Shown one piece after another: positions 43,748-51,980 of a stretch of 64,000 nt of DNA (the first letter of the stretch is position 1; the number at the start of each line of letters is the position of its first letter). The notes beneath the pieces were generated by a model, which saw only the letters and a list, made by a program, of their open reading frames with translations, was not told where the DNA came from and searched no databases. The position numbers and the translations under genes are program-made. This DNA comes from Geothrix terrae (GTDB lineage Bacteria > Acidobacteriota > Holophagae > Holophagales > Holophagaceae): assembly GCF_022808775.1 (NCBI RefSeq), contig NZ_JAKZLA010000003.1:248001-312000 (forward strand), in the 5' to 3' direction.

Positions 43748-44245
43748 ATGCGCGCAGCCCAGCTGTTTCTCGTTCCTGTACTCGCGGCCCTGTCCCTGGC
43801 GGCCCAGGAGCCTTCCCTCTCCGGCGCCTGGGCCCAGACCAGGGCCGATGACATCGCCGCGGCCATCGACGCGACTGTGAAGGACATGAACTTCATCAAG
43901 CGGCCCATCGCCCGCGGGCGGCTCAAGAAGCTGAACCCTGCCTACCGGAAGGTCACCATCACGATCACCGACAAGGGCGTGGCCGTGAAGCTGGACGACC
44001 GGGCCCCCATCCTCATGCCCGCCGGCGGCAAGGCCGCGCCCTGGACTCGCGAGGACGGCGAGAAGTTCATGGTGGCCGCCCAGGTGGGCAAGGACCAGCT
44101 CGTCCAGACCTTCAAGAACGAGGACGGCGAGCGCACCAACCTCTTCAAGCTGAGCCCCGACGGCAAGTCCCTGACCCTCACCGCCACGGTGAAGAGCCCC
44201 CAGCTGCCGAAGCCGCTGACCTATTCGATCCATTTCGGCCGCTAG
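43748..44245 (+). CDS. Secreted hypothetical protein
   Basis: The 165-residue protein begins with a signal peptide (cleavage likely after S-L-A-A near residue 17). The mature part is a soluble domain of alternating strands (K-V-T-I-T-I-T-D-K-G-V-A-V-K-L, L-F-K-L-S-P-D-G-K-S-L-T-L-T-A-T-V) suggesting a small beta-barrel, lipocalin-like or YceI-like fold. No family is recognised. GGAGG lies upstream of the ATG. Confidence 0.7.
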   Translation: MRAAQLFLVPVLAALSLAAQEPSLSGAWAQTRADDIAAAIDATVKDMNFIKRPIARGRLKKLNPAYRKVTITITDKGVAVKLDDRAPILMPAGGKAAPWTREDGEKFMVAAQVGKDQLVQTFKNEDGERTNLFKLSPDGKSLTLTATVKSPQLPKPLTYSIHFGR

Positions 44246-44284
44246 GAGCCGTTCGACGGCCCGGGCGGCTTCGGGAGGTGGCGC

Positions 44285-44698
44285 ATGAGACACCCCGCGC
44301 CGTTCGCCGTGGCTTCCGTGATCATCCTCCTGGCCTCGTGCCGTCCGGCGGCGCTGGCCCCATCCGCCCCGGACACGCCGGATACCCGGACGGTGCTCAG
44401 CTTCCTGGAAGCCTATGGTCGTAGGGACCTCGACGGGATGATGCGGTGCCTGACCGAGGACGCCGTCTTCCAGGGATCCGGCGGGACCCTCGCGAAGCCA
44501 CAGATCCGGGCCTTCTTCCAGGCCACCTTCCGCAAGCACCCCGACCTCCGCGTGGAGGTCGGGGCGCTGACGGTGGTCCAGGGCGCGATCCAGGCCCGCG
44601 TCAAGGTCCAGACCGATGCCATCTGGGCGGACACCTGGATCTTCGAGATGCGGGACCATAGGATCCACGCCTATTCGCTCGCCTCGGGGAAACGCTAG
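44285..44698 (+). CDS. SnoaL-like / NTF2-fold lipoprotein
   Basis: The 137-residue protein has a lipoprotein signal ending L-L-A-S-C, with Cys19 as the lipidated residue. The rest has the SnoaL/NTF2 pattern: T-V-L-S-F-L-E-A-Y-G-R-R-D-L-D-G-M-M then L-T-E-D-A-V-F and a conical barrel of strands. Such domains bind small hydrophobic ligands or act as polyketide-cyclase-like enzymes. No function is assigned. Confidence 0.75.
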   Translation: MRHPAPFAVASVIILLASCRPAALAPSAPDTPDTRTVLSFLEAYGRRDLDGMMRCLTEDAVFQGSGGTLAKPQIRAFFQATFRKHPDLRVEVGALTVVQGAIQARVKVQTDAIWADTWIFEMRDHRIHAYSLASGKR

Positions 44699-44743
44699 GC
44701 CGGCGGGCCGGGCAAAGCCCGAACCGGAGGCCGAAGGGGGTCC

Positions 44744-46213
44744 ATGGACGCGATGACCGAGGGGGACCGGGAACTCCGGGAGCGTCGCTGGGCTCTCCTG
44801 GCCCTCACGAGCGTGGGGGCCTTCATGACGCCCCTGGACGGCTCCATCGTGTCGGTGGCGCTCCCCCGGATGGGGCCTCTGCTGAACCTCAGCTTCGCGG
44901 CCTCGCTGTGGGTGCAGGCCGCTTATCTGCTCACCATCGCCGTGCTGCTCATCCCGGTGGGGCGCCTGGCGGACCAGCGCGGCCGCGTGCCCTTCTACCT
45001 GGCCGGCACGGTCTGCTTCACCCTGGGCTCGCTCATGGCCGCCCTCAGCCGCAATGACGTGACGCTGATCCTCGCAAGGATCGTCCAGGGCGCGGGAGGC
45101 GCCCTCCTGTCGGCCACCTCCGCGGCCATCGTCACCGCGGCGTTCCCCCCCGAAGAACGCGGCCGGGCCCTGGGCCTCAACGTGATGGCCGTCTACCTCG
45201 GCCTCAGCGTGGGGCCGCCCCTCGGCGGCCTCCTCGTGGACCGGTTCGGCTGGCCCTGGATCTTCCTGGTGAACCTGCCCATCGGCGCCGTGGTCTTCCT
45301 GTGGGGCTGGCGTCTCCTTCCGCGGCGCGCCGTCCATCCCCCGCGCGGGTCTGTGGCGAGGCTGGACGTGGCGGGGGCGGCCCTGCTGGCCGTGGCCCTG
45401 GCCGGGCTGCTGGTGCCGCTCACCTTCGCGGCGGAATGGGGTTGGCGCGCCCTCCGGACCTGGGGCCTGCTCGGCCTCGCGCTGCTGGCCATGGCCGCCT
45501 TCATCACCCGGGAGCGGAAGGCTCCAGCCCCCCTGGTGGACCCGGGCCTCCTGCGGCGGAACCGGCTCTTCGCGGCGGCCAATCTCGCCGCGCTGCTTAA
45601 CTACATGGCCCTCTATGCCATCGCCATCCTCACCGCCGCCGAGCTCCAGCTGGTGCAGGGGCGTTCCGCCCGGTCGGCAGGCTGGATCATGCTGGGACAG
45701 CCCCTCATGCAGGCCGTCCTGAGCCCGCTGGCCGGGCGCCTCAGCGACCGCTTCGGCTCCCGGCTCCTGAGCACCGTGGGCATGCTGCTCACAGCCCTGG
45801 GCATGGGCCTGCTCGCCCTCCTGGGGCGGCGGCCGGAGGTCTTCCCCATCGTCGCGGCCCTGGCCGTGGTGGGCGTGGGGCTGGCGGCCTTCAGCGCGCC
45901 GAACACCAGCGCGATCATGGGCAGCGTGAGCCGGGACCAGCTGGGCATGGCCAGCGCCTTCGTGAGCACCATGCGGGTGACGGGGCAGGCCCTCAGCGTC
46001 GCCATCCTCGGCGGCATCGCCGCCAGCCACCTGGGCCCCGGCGGCTGGCGGCTGCTGCTCCGCGCGGGCGGATCACCGGAAGCGGCGGCCGCCTTCGCCT
46101 CCGGCTATGCCGCGGCCATGGCCACGGGCGCCGGGCTGGCGCTCCTGGGGGCCTGGGCCTCCCTGGTGCGCGGACCGGCCCGCGAGCGGCAGGCTGGAAC
46201 CCAGGGTGCCTAA
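44744..46213 (+). CDS. DHA2-family (EmrB/QacA-type) MFS multidrug exporter
   Basis: The 489-residue protein has about fourteen helices, the DHA2 number. Motif D1 appears as L-D-G-S-I-V-S-V-A-L-P, motif A as G-R-L-A-D-Q-R-G-R, and motif C as G-L-S-V-G-P-P-L-G-G. These proteins export drugs or bile-acid-like compounds with proton exchange. No EmrA-type adaptor or TetR repressor is adjacent, so it may act alone in the inner membrane. Confidence 0.9.
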   Translation: MDAMTEGDRELRERRWALLALTSVGAFMTPLDGSIVSVALPRMGPLLNLSFAASLWVQAAYLLTIAVLLIPVGRLADQRGRVPFYLAGTVCFTLGSLMAALSRNDVTLILARIVQGAGGALLSATSAAIVTAAFPPEERGRALGLNVMAVYLGLSVGPPLGGLLVDRFGWPWIFLVNLPIGAVVFLWGWRLLPRRAVHPPRGSVARLDVAGAALLAVALAGLLVPLTFAAEWGWRALRTWGLLGLALLAMAAFITRERKAPAPLVDPGLLRRNRLFAAANLAALLNYMALYAIAILTAAELQLVQGRSARSAGWIMLGQPLMQAVLSPLAGRLSDRFGSRLLSTVGMLLTALGMGLLALLGRRPEVFPIVAALAVVGVGLAAFSAPNTSAIMGSVSRDQLGMASAFVSTMRVTGQALSVAILGGIAASHLGPGGWRLLLRAGGSPEAAAAFASGYAAAMATGAGLALLGAWASLVRGPARERQAGTQGA

Positions 46214-46242
46214 GCGTGCCTAGCAAAACCCGGTGGCAGGAC

Positions 46243-47583
46243 TCACTTGGTCAGCATGACCGTGTCCAGCTCCCGCCCCTCGGCGTCGAGCTGCCTCAGC
46301 TTCAGCCTGCGTCCGTCCACGTCCAGCACCGTGAAGGAATGCCGGTCGGAGACGAAGGCGCGGGTCCAGGGCTGCCAGCTGGCGCGGACATCCGTCTGCC
46401 AGCGATCGTAGAGCTCGGCCCCGCCGGCGCCCGTGACGACGTGGATGACACCCTTCGCTCGGGTGATCGTCTTCCCATCGAAGGCCTCGTCGACGGTGAA
46501 CGTGCCCTCCACCGGCCTGCCCCGGGGTCCCACCTTCGTGGGCGTGAAGCGGAGTGGGGCCGTGCGCTGGTAGTTGTGGACGTGGCCGGCCAGCACCAGG
46601 TCCACACCGTACTTCTCGAGGAGGGGGCTGATGGGGCGCATCCACTGGTCATCCATGTGGCTGCGGGAGCTCTGGAACAGGGGGTGGTGGAGGGCCACGA
46701 TGCGCCAGGTGGCGGCCTTCGCGGCCTTCAGGTCGGCCTCCAGCCAGGCCCTCAGGACTGGGCTCGCCCAATCCGCATAGACGTTGGAATCGAACACGGT
46801 CCAGTGGACGCGGCCGTAGTCGAAGCTGTAGCTGGCCATGCGCGGAAAGGCCGGGCCCGCGGCGGCCACCATGGCGTCATGCACGCCGGCCACGACGGGG
46901 GCGGCGCCTGGCCCGCCGGGCTCCAGGGCGGGCCCGTTCAGAGGCAGGGACCAGTAGGCGAAATAAGCGGCCGCATCCGGAGCGCGGCGGAACGGCACAT
47001 CGTGGTTCCCGGGCACGCCCAGGAAGGGCACCTGCGCCATGAGCGGGCGGGGGCCGCCGTTGTAGACCGGGAAGAAGCGCTGGCGGTACTCGGAGGCCAG
47101 GCCCATGCCATAGACCAGGTCCCCGACAAGGAGGACCGCATCCGGATGCGCTCCCGCCACGGCCTGCGCGATAGCCGCCTGTTCCCTCGACCCGTCCGCC
47201 GCATCCCCGAACACCACCATCCGATGGGCGCCCGGCTTGCGCACCTGCGCCTGCGCCTCGAACACCACCGCGCCATCCCGCGTCACCCGGTAGGGCACGC
47301 GGGCCCCCGGTGGGAGGTCCCTCAGGGTGGCCCGGTAGATGCGGTGGGCCGGCAAGGGGGGCGCGTCCAGCCGCCGAAAGGCCGGCGCCTGGGGCTTCCA
47401 CCGGCCTCCGGCCTTCACCTCCACGCTCCAGGCGGCGTCGCGGTCCTCCGTCTGCCACAGCAGGTCCAGCCGGTCCGCGGCGGCCGCTGTCGGGGCATCA
47501 CCCAGCTGCAGGTAGGGCTGCACCAGGAAGGCTTCCTGAGCCCGGAGGAGCGAGACAAGCAGGAGGGGGATCGGGAGGCGCAT
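46243..47583 (-). CDS. Exported purple acid phosphatase-like metallophosphoesterase
   Basis: The 446-residue protein starts with a signal peptide (about residues 1-18). A fibronectin-like N-terminal domain (25-130) precedes the calcineurin-fold core: F-G-D-A near residue 137, V-G-D-L-V-Y-G, G-N-H-D, A-L-H-H-P and G-H-V-H-N-Y, the metal-ligand motifs of purple acid phosphatases. It probably releases phosphate in the periplasm. GGAGGG directly touches the ATG and a TACCCT box lies 6 bases upstream, fitting a leaderless transcript. It converges with the DHA2 exporter. Confidence 0.88.
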   Translation of the reverse strand: MRLPIPLLLVSLLRAQEAFLVQPYLQLGDAPTAAAADRLDLLWQTEDRDAAWSVEVKAGGRWKPQAPAFRRLDAPPLPAHRIYRATLRDLPPGARVPYRVTRDGAVVFEAQAQVRKPGAHRMVVFGDAADGSREQAAIAQAVAGAHPDAVLLVGDLVYGMGLASEYRQRFFPVYNGGPRPLMAQVPFLGVPGNHDVPFRRAPDAAAYFAYWSLPLNGPALEPGGPGAAPVVAGVHDAMVAAAGPAFPRMASYSFDYGRVHWTVFDSNVYADWASPVLRAWLEADLKAAKAATWRIVALHHPLFQSSRSHMDDQWMRPISPLLEKYGVDLVLAGHVHNYQRTAPLRFTPTKVGPRGRPVEGTFTVDEAFDGKTITRAKGVIHVVTGAGGAELYDRWQTDVRASWQPWTRAFVSDRHSFTVLDVDGRRLKLRQLDAEGRELDTVMLTK

Positions 47584-47706
47584 CCCTCCAGGGTAGAAGG
47601 TCCCCAAAGGAGGCTCCAGGCGATCCGGGCCTTGCCTGCGCCCAGGAAGGCCTTATGATCCAAGCGCCGGCCGTCCTCGCCTGGCTGTCCCGCCACTGGA
47701 GGTCGT

Positions 47707-48456
47707 ATGCCCAAGCCCTTGGCCTCCCTCGTCCCGAGCATCGAGAAGCGGGAATGCACGTGGACCGAACTGCAGGAGCGACTCGCCCGCGCCCACCAGC
47801 GGCGGATCCTGCCCACCGTCACCATCTCCAGGGAGTTCGGCTGCCAGGGCTATCCCCTGGCCCTCCACCTGAAGACCCTCCTCGACGACGTGACGGGCCT
47901 GCCCTGGACCATCTTCGACAAGGCGCTGGTGGATCAGGTGGCCTCCGACGAAAAGCTCTCCCGGGAGCTCCTGGGCCACCTCGGAAACGAGAGCCACGCC
48001 CAGGACGTCCTCCGGACCCATTTCGGCTTCCTCACCCACGACGACGCCTACGCCAAGGTGGTGCAGCACCTGGTCCCCATCGCCATGGCCGGCGGCGCGA
48101 TCATCGTCGGGCGGGGCGGGGCCGTCGTCTGCCAGGACCTGAAGAACTGCTTCCATTTCCGCCTGGTGGGCAGCTTCGACTTCCGGGTCCGGTCCATCGC
48201 GCGCCGCCTCGAGATGCCCATGGAGGACGCTGCGGAAGTGGTCCGGATCCAGTCCAAGCTCCGGGAAAAGTTCATCAGCGAATGCCTGCACACGGACATC
48301 ACCTCCTTCCACTGGTACGACGCCGTCTTCAACAACGGACGACAGCGGGTGGAAAGCATCGCCCAGGCCTGCCTCCGCCTCGTGGAATGCGGCTGGCCCG
48401 ATCTGAAGGGCGGCTACAAGGCCGGTCCCGCCCACCCGACCCTGGTCGGCTCCTGA
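47707..48456 (+). CDS. Cytidylate kinase-like family protein
   Basis: The 249-residue protein belongs to the cytidylate kinase-like family (Cmk-related P-loop kinases). It has T-I-S-R-E-F-G-C-Q-G in the P-loop position and I-I-V-G-R-G-G-A-V-V, with a basic lid segment F-R-V-R-S-I-A-R-R-L. The P-loop departs from the classical GxxxxGK pattern, as in this family, so substrate and activity are uncertain. True Cmk is usually near rpsA, which is not present here. Confidence 0.8.
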   Translation: MPKPLASLVPSIEKRECTWTELQERLARAHQRRILPTVTISREFGCQGYPLALHLKTLLDDVTGLPWTIFDKALVDQVASDEKLSRELLGHLGNESHAQDVLRTHFGFLTHDDAYAKVVQHLVPIAMAGGAIIVGRGGAVVCQDLKNCFHFRLVGSFDFRVRSIARRLEMPMEDAAEVVRIQSKLREKFISECLHTDITSFHWYDAVFNNGRQRVESIAQACLRLVECGWPDLKGGYKAGPAHPTLVGS

Positions 48457-48486
48457 ACCCGCTGTGACGGGCCTCCTCCGGACATG

Positions 48487-48513
48487 GAACCGGGCGCCGA
48501 CGGCGCCCGGTTC
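48487..48513. terminator. Hairpin between convergent genes
   Basis: A perfect 12-bp stem (48487-48498 with 48502-48513) with loop GAC lies between the kinase-like gene and nuoF. It could stop transcription from both sides, though neither side has a clear U-tract. Confidence 0.6.
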
Positions 48514-48534
48514 TGCAGGGGGGAAGATTCGAGG

Positions 48535-49905
48535 CTAGTGCGCGCCCACCGCGGACAGCAGCCGCGAGCCCTGGGCGTAGCAGGTCTTGTGGGTGATGTG
48601 ATGTTCGAACTCATGGCGGAACTTCTGCAGCGCCGAGTCCATGGGGCCGCAGGCGGCGTCGCCCAGAGGGCAGAGGGTGCGGAGGGCGATGCGGGGGGTG
48701 AGGCCGGCCAGCAGGTCCAGGTCCTCCATGCGGCCCTCGCCATGCTCGATGCGGTAGAGGACCATCTCCATCCAGTTGCAGCCCTCGCGGCAGGGCGTGC
48801 ACTGGCCGCAGCTCTCGTGGGCGTAGAAGCGGATGAGGCGCAGCGTGGCCTGCACCATGCAGGTGTCCTCGTCCATGCAGATGAGGCCGCCGGAGCCGGC
48901 CATGGAGCCGCGGGCCTTCACGGTGTCGAAGTCCAGCGGGCAGTCGAAGTCCTTCTCGTCGAACATGGGAGCGCTGGCGCCGCCGGGGATGATCGCCTTG
49001 ATCTTCTTGCCGGTGCTGGAGCCGCCCGCAAGCTCGTTCACGACGAAGTCCATGGGCGTGCCCAGGGGCAGCTCGAAGAGGCCCGGGCGCTTCACGTGGC
49101 CGCTGACGCCGAAGATGCGGGTGCCCGTGTTCTTGGGGGTGCCCAGCTTGGCGTACTCGGCGCCGCCCATGCGGAGGATGGGCGGCACGGCCGCGAGCGT
49201 CTCCACGTTGTTCACGGTGGTGGGCTGGCCGAAGGCGCCCTTGGCCGCCGGGAAGGGCGGCTTCACGCGGGGCTCGCCGCGGCGGCCTTCCAGCGAATTC
49301 AATAAGGCCGTCTCCTCGCCGCAGATGTAGGCGCCGGCGCCGCGGTAGACGAGGATGTCGTAGTCCCAGCCCGTGCCCAGGATGTTCTTGCCGAGGTAGC
49401 CGGCGTCGCGGGCCTGCTGGAGCGCGGCCTCCAGCTTCTCGATGAGCCAGAGGAACTCGCCGCGGATGTAGACGAAGCCCAGCTTGCACTGCATGGCCCA
49501 GCCGCCGATGATCATGCCCTCGATGAGCTGGTGCGGGTTGTATTCGAGGATGGCGCGGTCCTTGAAGGTGCCGGGTTCGCCCTCGTCGCCGTTGCAGACC
49601 AGGTAGCGGGTGAACTTGCGCTCAGGCGTGTCCTTGGGCATGAAGGACCACTTCAGGCCGCAGGGGAAGCCCGCGCCGCCGCGTCCGCGGATGCCGGAGG
49701 TCTTCATCTCCTCGACCACGGCCACGGGCTCCAGCTTCAGCGCGGCCTTCAGGGCCACGTAGCCCTCGTGCTTCTGCTCGTAGACCTTGAGGTGCCAGTT
49801 GTCCAGATCCCCCGCGCCACGGAGCATCAGGTTCGGGAACTTGTCCGTGCCGAAGCCGGGGAAGGTGTAGATCTGGGGATCGGGCTTGGTTCGGATGGCG
49901 GCCAT
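48535..49905 (-). CDS. nuoF: NADH-quinone oxidoreductase subunit F
   Basis: The 456-residue protein is the NADH- and FMN-binding subunit of complex I. It has R-G-R-G-G-A-G-F-P for NADH, C-N-G-D-E-G-E-P-G, A-G-A-Y-I-C-G-E-E-T-A-L, and the 4Fe-4S ligands E-S-C-G-Q-C-T-P-C-R-E-G with a distal Cys. There is no ferredoxin extension, which separates it from HydB. It follows nuoE by 9 bases. No nuoG or membrane-arm gene follows; the next gene is convergent. Confidence 0.95.
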   Translation of the reverse strand: MAAIRTKPDPQIYTFPGFGTDKFPNLMLRGAGDLDNWHLKVYEQKHEGYVALKAALKLEPVAVVEEMKTSGIRGRGGAGFPCGLKWSFMPKDTPERKFTRYLVCNGDEGEPGTFKDRAILEYNPHQLIEGMIIGGWAMQCKLGFVYIRGEFLWLIEKLEAALQQARDAGYLGKNILGTGWDYDILVYRGAGAYICGEETALLNSLEGRRGEPRVKPPFPAAKGAFGQPTTVNNVETLAAVPPILRMGGAEYAKLGTPKNTGTRIFGVSGHVKRPGLFELPLGTPMDFVVNELAGGSSTGKKIKAIIPGGASAPMFDEKDFDCPLDFDTVKARGSMAGSGGLICMDEDTCMVQATLRLIRFYAHESCGQCTPCREGCNWMEMVLYRIEHGEGRMEDLDLLAGLTPRIALRTLCPLGDAACGPMDSALQKFRHEFEHHITHKTCYAQGSRLLSAVGAH

Positions 49906-49914
49906 GGATTCCCC

Positions 49915-50490
49915 CTACTTCGCCCAGGGGCGGTAGTCGCCCCGCTTGCAGGCTTCCATCACATCGAGGAGCTTCTTCTCGTCGACGAACTCATCGTAGA
50001 CGTCGTGGTTCACCTGCACGCAGGGGCCGCTGCCACAGCCGGCGAGGCACTCGACCTCCTCCACGCTCCACATCCCGTCGGCGCTGGGACCCTGGCCGGG
50101 CTTCACCCCGGTCTTCTCGCAGACCTTCTCCAGCAGCTGGGCGGCGCCGCGCAGCGCGCAGCTGATGTTGGTGCAGACCTGGAGGTGGAACTGACCCACC
50201 GGGGCCTTCTGGTACATCGTGTAGAACGTGGCGACACCGAAGACGTGGCCCTCGGGAATGCCGATGGCCTTGGCCACAGCCTTCATGGCCGACAGGCTCA
50301 CGAAGCCGAACTCGCGCTGGGCGATGTGCAGGGCCGGCAGCGTGGCCGCGAGCTTGTCCGGGAACTTGACCATGAGGGCCTGGATCTCCGCCAGGGCCTC
50401 GGGGCTGAATTCCTTCCGTTCGGATTCCGGCAGCCGCTGGCCCGGGGCCAGGGGCTCGTTCGAGGTCTCAGGAGGCAGAGGATGGTTCAT
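49915..50490 (-). CDS. nuoE: NADH-quinone oxidoreductase subunit E
   Basis: The 191-residue thioredoxin-like protein holds the N1a 2Fe-2S cluster. The ligands are C-T-N-I-S-C and, about 40 residues later, C-L-A-G-C, after the helical G-V-A-T-F-Y-T-M-Y motif. A Pro/Glu-rich N-terminal extension of about 25 residues is present. The start at 50490 is chosen because the longer frame shows no homology; its ribosome-binding site is weak. A hairpin separates it from yceI upstream. Confidence 0.94.
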   Translation of the reverse strand: MNHPLPPETSNEPLAPGQRLPESERKEFSPEALAEIQALMVKFPDKLAATLPALHIAQREFGFVSLSAMKAVAKAIGIPEGHVFGVATFYTMYQKAPVGQFHLQVCTNISCALRGAAQLLEKVCEKTGVKPGQGPSADGMWSVEEVECLAGCGSGPCVQVNHDVYDEFVDEKKLLDVMEACKRGDYRPWAK

Positions 50491-50530
50491 GGGCGCGCTC
50501 GCATGAAGGGCCAGTTTAGCCCAAAGACGC

Positions 50531-50564
50531 TGGGGGGCACCGGGGTAAACCCCTGTGCCCCCCA
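50531..50564 (-). terminator. Hairpin between yceI and nuoE
   Basis: A 10-bp outer stem and 4-bp inner stem with one mismatch close a TTTA loop. The hairpin follows the yceI stop on the minus strand. No U-tract follows. Confidence 0.6.
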
Positions 50565-50584
50565 TCACGAAACGGGATGTCTGG

Positions 50585-51178
50585 TTACTTCTTGGCGGCC
50601 GGAGCGACCTTGCCGGCTTCGGCGTTCAGGCTGACGGCGACGGTCTCGCCGATGACGCCGGGGAAGGTCTTGATGCCGTACTCGTTCCGGTTGAGGCTGA
50701 GGGCGCCGTCGATGAAGCCTGCCACCACGCTGCCGGGCGCCATGCCGGGCTGGGTCCCCGCGTTGGTGATGGGGAAGGTGATCCGCTTGGTCACGCCGTG
50801 CAGGGTGAAGTCGCCGGTGATCTCCAGCTTGCCCTTGGCCACTTCCTTCACCGCCGTGCTCTTGAAGGTGATGGTGGGGTACTTCGCCACGTCGAAGAAG
50901 TCGGGGGACTTGAGGTGCTTGTCCCGGGCCTCGTTGTCCGTGGTCAGGCTGGCGGCGTCGATGGTGACATCCACGCTGGACTTGCTGATGTCGGCGGTGT
51001 CCACCTGGATGGTGCCTTCGAACTTCGTGAAGCGGCCGCTGACCTTGGCGAGCAGGTGGCTGACCTTGAAGCTCACCTCGCTGTGGACGGGGTCGATCTT
51101 GTAGGTGTCCTGACCGGCCAGGGCGGGCACGGCCGCCAGGGCGAGGGTGGCGAGCAGGGTGCGGAAGGGGTGTCGCAT
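50585..51178 (-). CDS. Secreted YceI-family protein
   Basis: The 197-residue protein has a signal peptide (cleavage after A-L-A near residue 21) and a YceI lipocalin-like barrel: Y-K-I-D-P-V-H-S-E-V-S-F-K-V-S-H near the start, G-D-F-T-L-H-G-V-T-K-R-I in the middle and R-N-E-Y-G-I-K towards the end. YceI proteins bind polyisoprenoids in the periplasm. GGAGG lies 4 bases before the ATG. The divergent marR gene and the palindrome within its promoter indicate control by that regulator. Confidence 0.92.
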   Translation of the reverse strand: MRHPFRTLLATLALAAVPALAGQDTYKIDPVHSEVSFKVSHLLAKVSGRFTKFEGTIQVDTADISKSSVDVTIDAASLTTDNEARDKHLKSPDFFDVAKYPTITFKSTAVKEVAKGKLEITGDFTLHGVTKRITFPITNAGTQPGMAPGSVVAGFIDGALSLNRNEYGIKTFPGVIGETVAVSLNAEAGKVAPAAKK

Positions 51179-51215
51179 GGAGCCTCCAGGGATTAGGTGT
51201 TTCACCATGCAATTC

Positions 51216-51243
51216 AGTCTAGGCACTTCTAATGAAGTTGCAA
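51216..51243 (-). promoter_or_regulatory. yceI promoter with MarR operator in the spacer
   Basis: On the minus strand TTGCAA (51238-51243) and TAGACT (51216-51221) are 16 bases apart. The spacer holds the palindrome ACTTC-TAAT-GAAGT (51225-51238), which overlaps the -35 by one base. A regulator bound there would block RNA polymerase. Confidence 0.6.
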
Positions 51244-51293
51244 CACCTTTTTTGAAAAAATCATGTCAATCTTGGAGCAGCCGGAGCAGGACC

Positions 51294-51782
51294 ATGCACA
51301 TCCAGGAAGAACTCCAGATCACCAAGCCCCTCGAGCCGGGCCACGAGGTGGCCCTGGCGATCCTCCTGACCCGGGAATACGTGGCGCGCCTCTTCGACCA
51401 GGCGCTCTACGAGCCGGAGGACCTCTCCGACCAGCAGTTCAACGTGCTGCGCATCCTCAAGGGCGGCGGGAAGGACGGCTACCTGGTGAAGGACATCCGC
51501 TGCCGGATGATCTACCGGTTCGCGGACGTGCCGCGCCTCGTGAACCGCCTGGAGGCCCGGGGCCTGGTGAAACGCTGCGAGAACCCGGCCGACCGGCGGG
51601 GCAGCCGGGTCCAGATCACGGCCAAGGGCCTGGCCCTGGAGGCCCGCATGCACGACCGCCACCAGGCCCTCAGCCAGCAGGTGGACCGCTGCCTCTCCGT
51701 GGAGGAGCGCAACCAGCTCCTGACGATGCTGGAGCGCCTGCGGGACGACTATCGGACCCAGCTGGAGAGCCTGGGCAAGTAA
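51294..51782 (+). CDS. MarR-family transcriptional regulator
   Basis: The 162-residue protein has the MarR winged helix (about 45-115): L-S-D-Q-Q-F-N-V-L-R-I-L, the recognition helix region V-P-R-L-V-N-R-L-E-A-R-G-L-V-K-R and the wing N-P-A-D-R-R-G-S-R-V. It is transcribed away from yceI and should bind the palindrome between them. AGGA lies 6 bases before the ATG. The ligand is unknown. Confidence 0.92.
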   Translation: MHIQEELQITKPLEPGHEVALAILLTREYVARLFDQALYEPEDLSDQQFNVLRILKGGGKDGYLVKDIRCRMIYRFADVPRLVNRLEARGLVKRCENPADRRGSRVQITAKGLALEARMHDRHQALSQQVDRCLSVEERNQLLTMLERLRDDYRTQLESLGK

Positions 51783-51790
51783 TCGGCAGG

Positions 51791-51980
51791 CGGCGCGTCA
51801 GCGGTCGAGCTCGCCTGCGATGACGCTCACTCGGCGCGCCGCGCCTCGCCCTCCGGGCGGTGCCTGCGGCACCGCGGGACTCGCTGCGCTCGTCCTCATG
51901 GCCCCCAGTCCGGCACCGGGCTGCGCCCGGTCGCCGTCCTCGGCGCGTCAGCGGTCGAGCTCACCTGCGATGACGTTCAT
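51791..51980 (-). repeat. nuoD 3'-end duplication with hairpin-rich spacer
   Basis: Bases 51941-51980 (end of nuoD, stop and 7 bases beyond) are repeated at 51791-51830 with 3 mismatches in 40, exactly 150 bases away. The 110-base spacer contains GGTGCC-GCA-GGCACC and other small hairpins. In the nuoD frame the region after the stop is fully open and ends V-S-V-I-A-G-E-L-D-R-stop, mirroring M-N-V-I-A-G-E-L-D-R-stop of nuoD. A 17-bp exact inverted repeat (51930-51946 with 51982-51998) surrounds the true nuoD end. Confidence 0.85.

Noticed and set aside
48535-50490. nuoEF as a second set of hydrogenase diaphorase genes
   Set aside because: NuoF lacks the ferredoxin and thioredoxin-like extensions of HydB, and the pair lies with nuoABCD rather than with a hydrogenase large subunit.
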